From Spartobacteria bacterium LR76 (GTDB lineage Bacteria > Verrucomicrobiota > Verrucomicrobiia > Chthoniobacterales > Terrimicrobiaceae), in the NCBI GenBank assembly GCA_003054655.1, contig QAYZ01000012.1, forward strand, positions 186,001-250,000: DNA of 64,000 bases, given 5' to 3'. Numbering within the stretch: the first letter of the stretch is position 1; every line of letters begins with the position of its first letter. Below are positions 51,371 to 59,806 of this stretch, piece by piece. A program made the position numbers and the translations under genes. The notes under the pieces were generated by a model. The model did not search any database and had not been told where the DNA came from. It saw only the letters and a program-made list of their open reading frames with translations.

Positions 51371-52729
51371 GTGCCGCAATCCAAGTCATTAATTGGAAAA
51401 ATAGTATGCGTAGGAGGGAGATTGGCCCTCGCGTATGGGCTGTTTTATATTTTTTCCGATAGCCCATTACATGGTTGCGGTATTCAGTGGGAAGCGCCTA
51501 TAAATCATTTTGATGGAGTAAACGAACAGGGACATGTAAGTTTCTGGGATACGGTAGATACCATCGACGTGGGGAATGGATTTAAGCTGCCCTTAATCCT
51601 CAATTTCCGCTCAAGTCGCGAAACAACCTCGCCATATGCGGGTTATGGTTGGCTGATCCCGCTGCTGGAATCGAATGTAGTTCAGCTTGATGAAAATCGC
51701 TTCATGCTTGTTCAGCCGGATGGCTACAATCGATTTTTTGGAAGAAGCGATTCATCAAAAACGGATCTCTTGGGTGATGGAGGTTGGGTGGCCGAAATGT
51801 CGGGAAATAAGTTCACGGCGTGGGCAAGCTGCGGCTGGAAACTAGTTTATATAAATGGGAAGCTTTCATCATTGTACACTCCTGATAATCGTAGATTCGA
51901 CTGGATTCGAAGCGGTGACAAAGTTACAGAAATTCGCGAGGGTGGCACAACGAAGCTGACAGCAAGGTGGAACAACGATAGCACTGTGCTTCAATCCTTG
52001 GAGTTCAATGGCCGGACCATCAAATTTATCCGAGGCGAGAAACCGCGGATTCAGAATATCGCTGGAAAAAACCTTATCGTGGCCGTTGATCAGTCGATGG
52101 TGGAACTGACTTCGGCGAGCGGGGTTCCATTGCGAGATTACTCTTTTCAGACGGATCCAAATTTGAATCCAATATTCAAGAACGGATCGCGGATCATAAC
52201 TTGGGATATAAAAACGCGAACTATTATCTCCGATGGGCAATGGAAATACAGCATCCAGCCTGGGCCAGATCCCCTCGCTAATGCAGCGATTCAGAGGACA
52301 AATTCGAAAGGTGAAAATGAATTCTGGCATAACGACACCCAGAAAGGCATCGAGACCGTCCAAGGCGTTAATGGGATTCGAAAAACCACTACAAGATTTG
52401 CTTCAGGAAAATTTGCGGGACTCACAAGAAATATAAAAATTGGGGGAGACGCTTTTGAGAGCATAAGAGAGCTGTACTCTTACAACGAGGATGGGAAGCT
52501 GCTTCGCAAACAGTTTAACGACATTAATGGAAGGCCGCTCGGAAGTTTCACTCTTGTTGAAAGTGGTATATCGAACCCCGCCTTACCTTTCGATTCAACG
52601 AAAAAGTCCGCGTCTGATATAGAAATTAAGGCCGAGATTGGAAATCGGCACGCGACGTACAGGCTGGATCCTCGAACAGGAATCTTAAATATTGTATGGA
52701 ACGATTCCGAGCCGATAACGAAAAACTAA
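51371..52729 (+). CDS. Secreted RHS/YD-repeat-like protein
   Basis: About 452 residues from a GTG at 51371, preceded by AAGGGG; an in-frame ATG at 51305 would overlap the peptide gene. A short hydrophobic stretch (RLALAYGLFYIF) and Cys near SPLHGCGIQW suggest export. DVGNGFKLPLILNFRSS and TSPYAGYGWLIP match the beginning of RHS proteins, and SYNEDGKLLRKQFNDINGRP looks like a YD repeat. No C-terminal toxin is seen. Confidence 0.6.
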   Translation: MPQSKSLIGKIVCVGGRLALAYGLFYIFSDSPLHGCGIQWEAPINHFDGVNEQGHVSFWDTVDTIDVGNGFKLPLILNFRSSRETTSPYAGYGWLIPLLESNVVQLDENRFMLVQPDGYNRFFGRSDSSKTDLLGDGGWVAEMSGNKFTAWASCGWKLVYINGKLSSLYTPDNRRFDWIRSGDKVTEIREGGTTKLTARWNNDSTVLQSLEFNGRTIKFIRGEKPRIQNIAGKNLIVAVDQSMVELTSASGVPLRDYSFQTDPNLNPIFKNGSRIITWDIKTRTIISDGQWKYSIQPGPDPLANAAIQRTNSKGENEFWHNDTQKGIETVQGVNGIRKTTTRFASGKFAGLTRNIKIGGDAFESIRELYSYNEDGKLLRKQFNDINGRPLGSFTLVESGISNPALPFDSTKKSASDIEIKAEIGNRHATYRLDPRTGILNIVWNDSEPITKN

Positions 52730-52739
52730 AACAAAACAT

Positions 52740-53246
52740 ATGACCGTCAACAACAATAAATACATCAAGTATGGCGTCTTGGCGCTGGCGCTTGCACTCC
52801 CGATGCTTGCGATTGCCGACAGAGACGTGCAGTGTGCAAAAAATGTAACTACAGGCACTCCATGTGCTCTCCCTCCCCCAGGAGGAGGCAAGGACTATCC
52901 CCAAGAGTGCGTGAAAACCATCGGGCCGGAAAGCATAGAATGCCAAACTTCAAAAAACGATGATCATGACGAGTCTTGCAATCCTAATCCTCATAGCATT
53001 GGCTTAACTTGGGACGTCAGAGATGAATACACATGCCAGAATACGGGCAATAAGGATAATTGTTGTCGTGAGAAGACCAATCAACCTTGCATCTACGAAG
53101 TATACACTGCAACTTGTACTGAAACGACAATCGAGGTTCAATGCTCAAACAGTGTAAAATCGATTAAAGTGAAGCGCTGTAATCCGGGTGCGCCGCCCAC
53201 GGCGAAGGTTTACCAATACGGCGCTACATTTACAACTGGTTGCTAG
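52740..53246 (+). CDS. Cysteine-rich secreted protein
   Basis: A 168-residue protein with a signal peptide (GVLALALALPMLAIADRD) and 13 cysteines in the mature part, for example YTCQNTGNKDNCCREKTNQP and ATCTETTIEVQC. The final residue is Cys. It is expected to be disulfide-bonded outside the cytoplasm, which fits the nearby MauE, rhodanese and thioredoxin-like genes. No family recognised. Confidence 0.65.
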   Translation: MTVNNNKYIKYGVLALALALPMLAIADRDVQCAKNVTTGTPCALPPPGGGKDYPQECVKTIGPESIECQTSKNDDHDESCNPNPHSIGLTWDVRDEYTCQNTGNKDNCCREKTNQPCIYEVYTATCTETTIEVQCSNSVKSIKVKRCNPGAPPTAKVYQYGATFTTGC

Positions 53247-53268
53247 GGAACTCGATTTGAGGATCTTA

Positions 53269-54237
53269 ATGATAATAAAATTACTTGAACGTGGGGCATT
53301 GGTATTCGCCTTAGCTGTGATCAGCCCGATGTTTGGAACAAATCTGTTCGCAGAAATCATCATCACAGATCAGAAAACCAAAGAGATCGTGGAAGGTATC
53401 CTTCCACGATCTCTGGTCCCTTATTCTGTTGAATTCCAATTAAGCTTTACCGAGTATGAAGAATCAGGAACGATTACTAGTCTCGCAAAGGTAAATACCC
53501 GCGTGCCTCTTTTTAATTCTGATCAATTTTCGACCGAATTTGCTCCATTGCAGATTTCACAAAGAGGCGACGACAGAAAATTTCAGCTTTTCCAGACTTT
53601 GTCATACGATGGTGAAAAGTTTACGAGAGCGATTGAGAGGCAGGGATATGAAAATGACATTTACAACGTTAGAGAGGCGTCAATTTTTGATAGGCCGGAT
53701 GCCTGGTTTGGAATGTTGGTGTATGCTGGTGGAAAAGGATTCATCCTTTCGCAAGTCTTTTCGAATTTGGCGCAATGTAAGTTGGTCGATCTATCTAGAT
53801 ATGAGGGTAGCACTAAGATAAAAATTGTAAGCACTGCTACAAAAGATGGATTTCAAATCACCCTGTCATCAGGCGATCTAGTCGAGCAATTTGATATAGG
53901 AACGGCTGGGGTTGCGCCTTATTTGCGCTCGCACATTATATCAAACAATAAAACGGTTGACCCCGAAAAATTGACTGGTGAGATATATCGTATTGATAAA
54001 TTTAAAATCGTAAATGGATTCTATCTTCCGACCTCTGCGCAGCACTTAACTGTAACTGAAGGGAAGAGTATTTACCGACATGTAATGGAGATCGATGGAG
54101 TTAAGATAAATGCAGTTCCGAAAGATTCTCTTTCAGAGCTGTTTGCATTCCGATTTGACGATAAATGGGTGCTGGAAGACAAGCGGTTGAATGTTCGGAT
54201 CAATCTGCGGGACATTGGCGACTCTTCTATAAAATAG
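53269..54237 (+). CDS. Hypothetical secreted protein
   Basis: A 322-residue protein with a signal peptide (ALVFALAVISPMFGTNLFAE). The mature part (VEFQLSFTEYEESGTITSLA, FQLFQTLSYDGEKFTRAIER) resembles outer-membrane lipoprotein-sorting-like beta folds, but I cannot assign a family. AT-rich like its neighbours. Start ATG at 53269 chosen for the signal peptide. Confidence 0.55.
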   Translation: MIIKLLERGALVFALAVISPMFGTNLFAEIIITDQKTKEIVEGILPRSLVPYSVEFQLSFTEYEESGTITSLAKVNTRVPLFNSDQFSTEFAPLQISQRGDDRKFQLFQTLSYDGEKFTRAIERQGYENDIYNVREASIFDRPDAWFGMLVYAGGKGFILSQVFSNLAQCKLVDLSRYEGSTKIKIVSTATKDGFQITLSSGDLVEQFDIGTAGVAPYLRSHIISNNKTVDPEKLTGEIYRIDKFKIVNGFYLPTSAQHLTVTEGKSIYRHVMEIDGVKINAVPKDSLSELFAFRFDDKWVLEDKRLNVRINLRDIGDSSIK

Positions 54238-54244
54238 GGGACGT

Positions 54245-55456
54245 GTGAGCGTTACTATAGATTTTATGACTTTTTTTCTAATCCGATCCGCGCTGGCCAC
54301 ATCGATACTGGTTTCGCTCGTTCTTCGAGGAACTGTCTTTGGAGGCGAGGTATTAAATCCTATTGACTATTCCTCTGAAAAGGTCATTAATTCACTCAGG
54401 AGTGATGGTGTAAAGGTTATTGTTTATGATCTGATATCTTCGGATAGATTAAAAGATGCTATCTCAAATGCAGATAAGGCCGTCTTGAAGTTTTCTCGTC
54501 CGAGCGGCTCCCAGTATTTTGTAGAAGTTCAGCGAGGTGATCTTGATGTGTGGCGGATTAATGAGAGAGGGCGCGTTACGGAAGTAGCTGGAACTGCTAA
54601 TCTTTTGTCGGCCTTGCTCAAGCAGGGACGTCCGGAACTGTGTATAGTGGCAGAGAAGAATGTCTCGGCATCGCCGGCGACGGCGGTGTCCTTACCCGAG
54701 AATGATGTCGTGCGGATTAAGATGACTTCCTTGAATTCTAAGGAATGCGAAACATCGATTGCCAAGTCTGAATTGATATATAGCAAGGGAAGTGTCGGGT
54801 TTCCAGAAATGATGACCTTTCAGATAACTCCTGCGCTAAACAATATTTCAAAGGTTCGTATTCCTGTAAGAAACACCACAGCTGAGCCGATCTCTATCAT
54901 TAAGGTTCGGGGGGCATGTAGTTGTTTTCGTGGCGCTAAGGATCTACCTGTAGTTGTGCCTGCGAACGGTATCGCTGTTATACCAATGGAGTTCTATCTT
55001 GATCCTGAACAACAGCGGGATAAAGTCTTGACTCAGGTCGCTTTTATTACGGACGGATCGTCTCCCATTACTGGGACCACGAATGTTGAATTGAATCTGA
55101 ATCGTTCTGGCCTCGTACGTGTCATTCCTTCCAGCATTCAGAAAAACGTGTTTCTGGGCGCTGAGTCTGAGAAGCTCGGTGAGATTTTAGTTGTTGCTCA
55201 TAAGACTATAGCTGACACCGCAAAAGTCGTCTCAGTGAGTTCTGATGGTGTTTTGCGCCCGGTTATTTTGTCTGATAAGAATGGATTGGATCTTGGCGAT
55301 TATCGGATTATCGGGGTTGTCGATATTAATAAAGCCGATGAGGGTCTGGTGGCGCCTGTTAAGGAGCATGTCAATATCCAACTAACAGGTGACAAAGTTA
55401 ATAGTGTTGAGGTTCCTGTTACTGTGACGGTCATTAATTCGAGTGATCCAATATGA
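54245..55456 (+). CDS. Secreted protein with DUF1573-like domain
   Basis: A 403-residue protein (GTG start; ATG at 54266 is possible) with an N-terminal signal. Residues ~190-290 show the DUF1573 / immunoglobulin-like pattern RIPVRNTTAEPISIIKVRGA then CSCF, VPANGIAVIPMEFYLDPE and QVAFITDGSSP. In DUF1573 the motif is usually CGC-T; here it is CSCF. Such proteins often sit with MauE or TlpA genes. Overlaps the next gene (ATGA). Confidence 0.65.
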   Translation: MSVTIDFMTFFLIRSALATSILVSLVLRGTVFGGEVLNPIDYSSEKVINSLRSDGVKVIVYDLISSDRLKDAISNADKAVLKFSRPSGSQYFVEVQRGDLDVWRINERGRVTEVAGTANLLSALLKQGRPELCIVAEKNVSASPATAVSLPENDVVRIKMTSLNSKECETSIAKSELIYSKGSVGFPEMMTFQITPALNNISKVRIPVRNTTAEPISIIKVRGACSCFRGAKDLPVVVPANGIAVIPMEFYLDPEQQRDKVLTQVAFITDGSSPITGTTNVELNLNRSGLVRVIPSSIQKNVFLGAESEKLGEILVVAHKTIADTAKVVSVSSDGVLRPVILSDKNGLDLGDYRIIGVVDINKADEGLVAPVKEHVNIQLTGDKVNSVEVPVTVTVINSSDPI

Positions 55457-55884
55457 AGCGTTGCTGTCTAGTATTTGCGATAGTATTTGCTCTGGTTGAC
55501 TGTGGCTTGGCGCAGGAATATCTTGACTATGCGTCTGTGTTTTCAACTGCCCAAGATCGAACAACAAGCGACATTCCGAAGGATGAGAGAATTTACGTTT
55601 TAGGTCCCGAACAAAGTACGGAAATTTATCTAAATAACGGCCGTGAAGAACGAAGGCAATTTTTGTACTTGAGGGTGTATAATAGAAAAGAGATAAGGAC
55701 TATTGAGCAGTTGTTTCTTAAAAAGTTGCGTTTGAATAACGGTGTTCAATTTAGGGTTATTTTGTTCCGGAAGACAAGCAAGACGCCAATTTTGAAATTG
55801 TCCGGACAGCTTTCCGATATTTGCTTATCTCAATTTCCTCTTGAGGGTGAAGATATATTGATTATCCAATCAGGTAAGGGTTAA
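55453..55884 (+). CDS. Hypothetical secreted protein
   Basis: A 143-residue protein with a signal peptide (LVFAIVFALVDCGLAQEY). The mature part is beta-rich (RIYVLGPEQSTEIYLNNG). No family recognised. Coupled to the DUF1573-like gene and followed within 50 bases by the IS3 element. Confidence 0.5.
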   Translation: MKRCCLVFAIVFALVDCGLAQEYLDYASVFSTAQDRTTSDIPKDERIYVLGPEQSTEIYLNNGREERRQFLYLRVYNRKEIRTIEQLFLKKLRLNNGVQFRVILFRKTSKTPILKLSGQLSDICLSQFPLEGEDILIIQSGKG

Positions 55885-55950
55885 AAAACTGCTTTAGGTA
55901 TTATAGAGTCCCATGATTTGCTCCTGGCCTGACCCCGTAAGCGGGACGCT

Positions 55951-56886
55951 TCAAATCTGAAGTTCTGTTGTGGTTGTTTGACGCTGTTCCGAAGTCTGGA
56001 CTGGGGATAGCTTTAGTCCGTGGCAGGTAAAAGCCTCCTGAGTTTTCCTGCTTTCGTTTGTTTTGTTGAGAGTCCGCAAGGTCTGCGCTGCGAACGGAGG
56101 CAAGTTCGCCAGCGCACCGTGTGGATGGTAGTCGTTGTAATCCTCGCGCCACAGATGGAGTTTGTCACGCGCATCTTCCAGCGAGGCGAAGAGATGTGTG
56201 TTGAGACACTCGTCGCGTAGCCTGCCATTGAAGCTTTCGATGAGGCCATTTTCCACAGGCCGACCCGGCCTGATGAACTCCAGCGCCACCCCTTTGCGAT
56301 AAACCCAGGCATCGACTGCCTTCGAACAGAACTCTGTGCCGTTGTCCACGGTGATCGACTGAGGATAGCCTCTTAATTCAGCTACCCGCTCCAGGTTCTC
56401 AACCACCCGCTGTCCTGACATGTGGAAGGCTGCGTCCAGCTTTAGGCATTCGCGGGTAAACTGGTCTATCATCGTCAGCACCCGGAAGCCTTTTCCGCTT
56501 TCAAGCCGATCCGCCATGAAGTCCATCGCCCACTTCTCATTGGGCCGACTCGCTTGTCCGACACTGCGCCGCTGGGCGCTGGCCAACCTCCGCCGTTTCT
56601 TGCTTCGCATCTGCAAGCCAAGCTCTCGATACAGGCGATATACCAGTTTCTTTCCCACTGCCAAGCCCTCGCGCTTGAGCAACACCGTCAGTCTCGGATA
56701 ACCAAAGCGCACCCTCACCAAGGCCAGTTCTTTCAGCCGCATTTTCAAGGCGATATGCTCATTCTTGCGGCTCCGATAATAGAAGCTCGATCGCCTCAAC
56801 AACATCAGTCCACGGGCCCTGCTGCGGCTGATCTCGAACCATTCCACTAACTGATGGCTCAGCTCGCGACGCCGCACAGGCCTCAA
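55951..56886 (-). CDS. IS3-family transposase OrfB (DDE integrase core)
   Basis: A 311-residue protein with an HTH_21-like region ([20 protein letters not shown]) and the rve core: [13 protein letters not shown] (first Asp), [15 protein letters not shown] (second Asp), and [16 protein letters not shown] (Glu). All three catalytic acids are seen. The start overlaps orfA's end by four bases; in IS3 elements OrfAB is made by frameshifting. Confidence 0.93.
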   Translation of the reverse strand: MRPVRRRELSHQLVEWFEISRSRARGLMLLRRSSFYYRSRKNEHIALKMRLKELALVRVRFGYPRLTVLLKREGLAVGKKLVYRLYRELGLQMRSKKRRRLASAQRRSVGQASRPNEKWAMDFMADRLESGKGFRVLTMIDQFTRECLKLDAAFHMSGQRVVENLERVAELRGYPQSITVDNGTEFCSKAVDAWVYRKGVALEFIRPGRPVENGLIESFNGRLRDECLNTHLFASLEDARDKLHLWREDYNDYHPHGALANLPPFAAQTLRTLNKTNESRKTQEAFTCHGLKLSPVQTSEQRQTTTTELQI

Positions 56887-57148
56887 GGCTTTTTTTTCAA
56901 CACCTCCTGGAGGATGTGCTTGTCCAATGTCAGGTCGGCCACCAGCCCCTTCAATCGTCGATTCTCTTTCTCAAGCTGTTTGAGCCGACGCAATTCGCTC
57001 ACCCCCATCCCGGCATACTTCTTTTTCCAGTTGTACAACGTCGGCTCGCTAATCCCCATTTCCCGGCAAATCTCCAACCCATTGGCTCCTCCCTCTATCT
57101 GCTTTAACGGTAGATAATCTTTTCCTCACTGTGTCTTTTCCGTGGCAT
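56883..57148 (-). pseudogene. IS3 OrfA, frameshifted near its N-terminus
   Basis: From the ATG at 57148 the frame reads MPRKRHSEEKIIYR and then stops; the family sequence resumes one base off as LKQIEGGANGLEICREMGIS, then PTLYNWKKKYAGMGVSELRR and a leucine-zipper tail. A one-base loss near 57107 would explain it. A shortened OrfA could start at the TTG at 57077. The copy may be inactive. Confidence 0.75.
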
Positions 57149-57365
57149 TTTCTTGCTCCGTTGCGGAACTTCTTACCGCCTCAGGACTAAAATTCCCATC
57201 GCCCAGTTTTCCGATACAACGTCATCCTCCTTACATTCCAAAAACTAAACACCTTTGGTCCAAAAATCGATTGCATCTTAGTTAATTGGCGTTTGGGATT
57301 TGATGGGGGGTTAAATGAAGCTGTTTTAAGTTTTGCATGAAGAGATCTTTAGCGATATAGGGGAG

Positions 57366-57809
57366 GTGAAAACTGCTTTTGCAATTTTTGCCTTCTTGAT
57401 CGTTTCTGCGGTGATTGCGTGTGCTGCTGGTTTTGGTTGGCAGATCAATTATTCTGATGCTTTGGAGCAAGCCGCAAAAGAAAGAAAAGCGGTACTTTTA
57501 AATTTCAGCGGCTCGGATTGGTGCGGGTGGTGCATCAAATTGGATAAGGAAACCTTCTCGGAAAGAAAATTTACTGAATTCGCAGAAGATAAGCTTGTAC
57601 TGGTGGGAATCGATTTTCCGAAAAGCAAAACGCAGTCTCCACAGGTGAAGGCTCAGAATGAGGCGCTCGTCAAGCAGTACGGCATTGATGGCTTTCCGAC
57701 ACTGATTCTCCTCGATTCTGAAGGAAAGGAGATCGCTCCCAATGTCGGTTATCTTCCAGGAGGTCCTCAGGGTTTTATAAAGTGGGTACGGGACGCAGAA
57801 GGGAGGTAG
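57366..57809 (+). CDS. Secreted thioredoxin-fold protein
   Basis: About 147 residues from a GTG (57366) that gives a signal-like start TAFAIFAFLIVSAVIACAAG; a TTG at 57333 is possible. Thioredoxin_7/DsbD-C-type domain: NFSGSDWCGWCIKLDKETF (CGWC active site), cis-Pro region YGIDGFPTLILLDSEGKEI. Acts on thiols outside the cytoplasm. It was probably part of the redox cluster before the IS3 insertion. Confidence 0.82.
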   Translation: MKTAFAIFAFLIVSAVIACAAGFGWQINYSDALEQAAKERKAVLLNFSGSDWCGWCIKLDKETFSERKFTEFAEDKLVLVGIDFPKSKTQSPQVKAQNEALVKQYGIDGFPTLILLDSEGKEIAPNVGYLPGGPQGFIKWVRDAEGR

Positions 57810-58034
57810 GATTTCAATTGAGGGCGCTGGTAATATCTGCCGTGTTGCAGCCATTTTGACTGAACAGCAACTTTCTCGTTTTACTCGCTCCGTTTTTTTG
57901 GGAGCAGATCAGCGCGCCGGGCCGCATTTGAAATTTGCTCGGTCTGGCTGCGCTTTGTCGTGAGCTGCCGCATCAACAGGAGGTATGCCGAACGCATGAC
58001 GTGCATCCATGGAGTTGTCTCGAACTCGAAAGCT
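57810..58034. other. Gene-free right end of the element
   Basis: Between the thioredoxin-like gene and the right att site (58197) there is no supported gene. The stretch holds the arm-type repeats and, at 58168-58189, two tandem copies of AAAAACGGGCA. Confidence 0.5.
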
Positions 58035-58058
58035 TTATCACCCGTCTTTGTCACCCAT
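58035..58058. repeat. Putative integrase arm-type sites, right end
   Basis: TTATCACCCGT at 58035 and TTGTCACCCAT at 58048, a 13-base period, matching the pair at 24896 and 24909 in direct orientation. The first copy differs at one base. Confidence 0.65.
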
Positions 58059-58196
58059 CAGAATCTTTTTGGTCCGCTTGAGTCACTTCTGGTCAAATCA
58101 GAGTTCCTGTATAAGTGACTACCCGGAAGGTGGTTGTCTTCAGGTGTCCTCGGCAGTCTCCACGAGTCAAAAACGGGCAAAAACGGGCATTTCGAA

Positions 58197-58238
58197 TTAG
58201 AAGACCGGTGCTCTATCCACTGAGCTACGGGCGCAAAT
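58197..58238. repeat. Right attachment site, with displaced tRNA 5' half
   Basis: Identical to 24804-24845. It carries tRNA-Arg positions 1-38 with its original upstream flank (58239 on), but not the 3' half, so it cannot give a functional tRNA. Confidence 0.92.
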
Positions 58239-58347
58239 TGTTGATAATCAACGTCTTTTCCTGTCCGCTTTCGCCGTCCGTTTGATTTTTCTACGGTGCT
58301 GTTCTGCGGTGCAGACGGAAAATCCGCTCCACTATACCCAAAAAAGA

Positions 58348-58575
58348 TGGGTCAAAACAGCTCCAGCAGAACCTCATTCGGCAGGCGAGAGCGACCGCTA
58401 CTATGCCCGAATCTGAAGCAACGGCAAAGAAGTTTGGAAGTCGCTCGAGACATCCCACTTTTCCGTGGCTGAGGCCCGGCTTTCGAAGTTCAAAAACGAG
58501 CAGCGAGCGCGGGTGGACGTAGAGGTCGCTACGGCGGATGCCAAGATCACGTTTGGAGAGGCTGCGGTCATTTCG
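58348..58575 (+). pseudogene. Tyrosine-integrase N-terminal fragment
   Basis: The frame reads DRYYARI-stop-SNGKEVWKSLETSHFSV then AEARLSKFKNEQRARV and KITFGEAAVI. This is the arm-binding/N-terminal part typical of integrases in this group (YYARxxxNGKEVxRSL). It has an internal TGA (58414) and breaks off before the catalytic domain. A fossil of an earlier element at the same tRNA. Confidence 0.7.
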
Positions 58576-58679
58576 TCTACGTGGTTTCCTGCTGAGGAGT
58601 CTTCGCGGAAAGGCTCCTGTTTCCGCGTATTTTCCGATCATCGGGATGGGCCTTCTTTCCTTACGATGAGGCAAAATTT

Positions 58680-59300
58680 AGTCCCCCCGGAAACCCTCCA
58701 GCTTAGCTGGAGGACCCCCGGAGTTTGACGGCTTCGGGAGTCTCTCGAGGTCTCTGATCGTGAACCGCTCAAAGTTTACGAAAGGAGACAGCAGTGAAGG
58801 TATACGAGGCGCTGCGGCATACAACCTGGGAGTGCAAATACCATGTGGTGTTTGTCCCGAAGTGCCGCAGGAAGGTGTTGTATGGGCAGATTAGGCAGGA
58901 ACTCGGAAAGGTGTTTCGAGAGCTTGCCGAACAGAAGGAAAGCGAGATCGAAGAAGGGCATCTGATGAAGGATCATGTGCATATACTGATCTCGGTGCCG
59001 CCGAAGTACTCGGTGGCGCAAGTGATGGGATATCTCAAGGGCAAGAGTGCGATCCACATCGCGCGGGTGTATGCCGGACGAAGAAGGAACTTCGTTGGGC
59101 ATTTTTGGGCGAGGGGATACTGGGTATCGACGGTGGGCAAGAACGAGGCCGCGGTGCGTCGCTACATCCAGGAGCAGGAAAAGGAAGACCAGCGGCTTGA
59201 GCAGATGACCTGGCGGCGCTTTGAGCGCCTCCCAATAACAATAAACCGCTTTGAGCGGTTCACGCTATTTCAAGCCTCCGGCTCTGCCGGAGGTTTCTGA
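58680..59300 (+). mobile_element. IS200-type insertion sequence
   Basis: A single Y1 transposase gene flanked by subterminal hairpins: CCTCCAGC-TTA-GCTGGAGG at 58695-58713 and CCTCCGGC-TCT-GCCGGAGG at 59275-59293, plus an inner hairpin AACCGCT-TTG-AGCGGTT at 59244-59260. No terminal inverted repeats, as expected for this class. Exact ends are approximate. Confidence 0.75.
58794..59300 (+). CDS. tnpA: IS200/IS605-family Y1 transposase TnpA
   Basis: A 168-residue HUH transposase: start YEALRHTTWECKYHVVFVPK, HUH motif KDHVHILISVPP, and catalytic Tyr in VRRYIQEQEKED. GTG start with AAAGGAG upstream. It mobilises single-stranded DNA using the hairpins at both ends. Tail beyond ~150 residues runs into the end hairpin. 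Confidence 0.93.
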   Translation: MKVYEALRHTTWECKYHVVFVPKCRRKVLYGQIRQELGKVFRELAEQKESEIEEGHLMKDHVHILISVPPKYSVAQVMGYLKGKSAIHIARVYAGRRRNFVGHFWARGYWVSTVGKNEAAVRRYIQEQEKEDQRLEQMTWRRFERLPITINRFERFTLFQASGSAGGF

Positions 59301-59501
59301 CAATCTGAAGCGCCAGTATTCGAAGACGCCCTCGATCACGTTGTCCGGGCGGCTCCCGAGAAGGGACTGCGAGCCGGTATCCTCGTGCGCAACGCCGCAG
59401 ATACATCCGACCTGTTGCAACGTGGCTTTACCAAGTTGGCAATAGACTCTGACATTTCAATCCTCCGGAGCCGATTTCTCGCCATTGGCACGAAGGGCTG
59501 A
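59301..59501 (+). pseudogene. 3' fragment of an HpcH/HpaI-type aldolase gene
   Basis: A 66-codon frame reads FEDALDHVVRAAPEKGLRAG then ILVRNAADTSDLLQRGFTKL and AIDSDISILRSR, the C-terminal end of 2,4-dihydroxyhept-2-enedioate aldolases (normally ~250 residues). Its 5' part is missing, cut by the IS200 element or by the older insertion. Confidence 0.6.
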
Positions 59502-59806
59502 TTCTCAGCTAATGATGGCCTGCTGGATTGAAGAGGATTCAGATATCTGTACCTTCCTGAAGAGCAGCAGGAATCACTTCTGATATTTTTCGGCAGCCGC
59601 CGAAAACCCGGAAAAGCCCTCGCGGAGATACATTCGGTGGTGTGCTGATGGTTTTCTACGGTTTCGTTCTACGGTCGAGCGAGTTTTTCATGGAAGAACG
59701 TGAAAAGCATCGCAACGCTACGGAATCTTCCGCTGTACGACTGGATCGCGGAAGACGGTGCCCCCGGCGTCCTTAGCCACCTGTGGCTAACGGTCCAGGA
59801 GCGCTT
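59502..59806. other. Gene-free stretch after the debris region
   Basis: 305 bases with no supported gene; short scrambled open frames only. Probably more decayed sequence. Confidence 0.4.

Larger units (their letters stand above)
55928..57185 (-). mobile_element. IS3-family insertion sequence
   Basis: About 1.26 kb with orfA and orfB of an IS3-group element. Imperfect terminal inverted repeats start CCTGA (left CCTGACCCCGTAAGCGGGAC, right, read on the minus strand, CCTGAGGCGGTAAGAAGTTC). I find no target-site duplication. It lies between the DUF1573 operon and the thioredoxin-like gene. Confidence 0.8.
24804..58238. mobile_element. 33.4-kb integrative element in tRNA-Arg(TCT)
   Basis: Bounded by the perfect 42-bp direct repeat and carrying at its left end a tyrosine integrase, then a replication module, repressor, nuclease, a methylase/ATPase/HNH operon and a large cargo cluster. 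Base composition is lower in GC than the flanks in several blocks, notably 26-27 kb, 35.7-41.4 kb and 50-57.8 kb. No relaxase, coupling protein or type IV secretion gene is seen, and no phage structural genes. It is best called a genomic island with its own integrase and replication genes. Confidence 0.88.

Noticed and set aside
58009-58200. 63-codon open frame at the right end of the element
   Set aside because: It runs through the arm-type repeats into the att site and has no ribosome-binding site or family pattern.
24804-58238. Conjugative element or prophage
   Set aside because: No relaxase, coupling protein, type IV secretion, capsid, portal or terminase gene is seen, so I call it a genomic island only.
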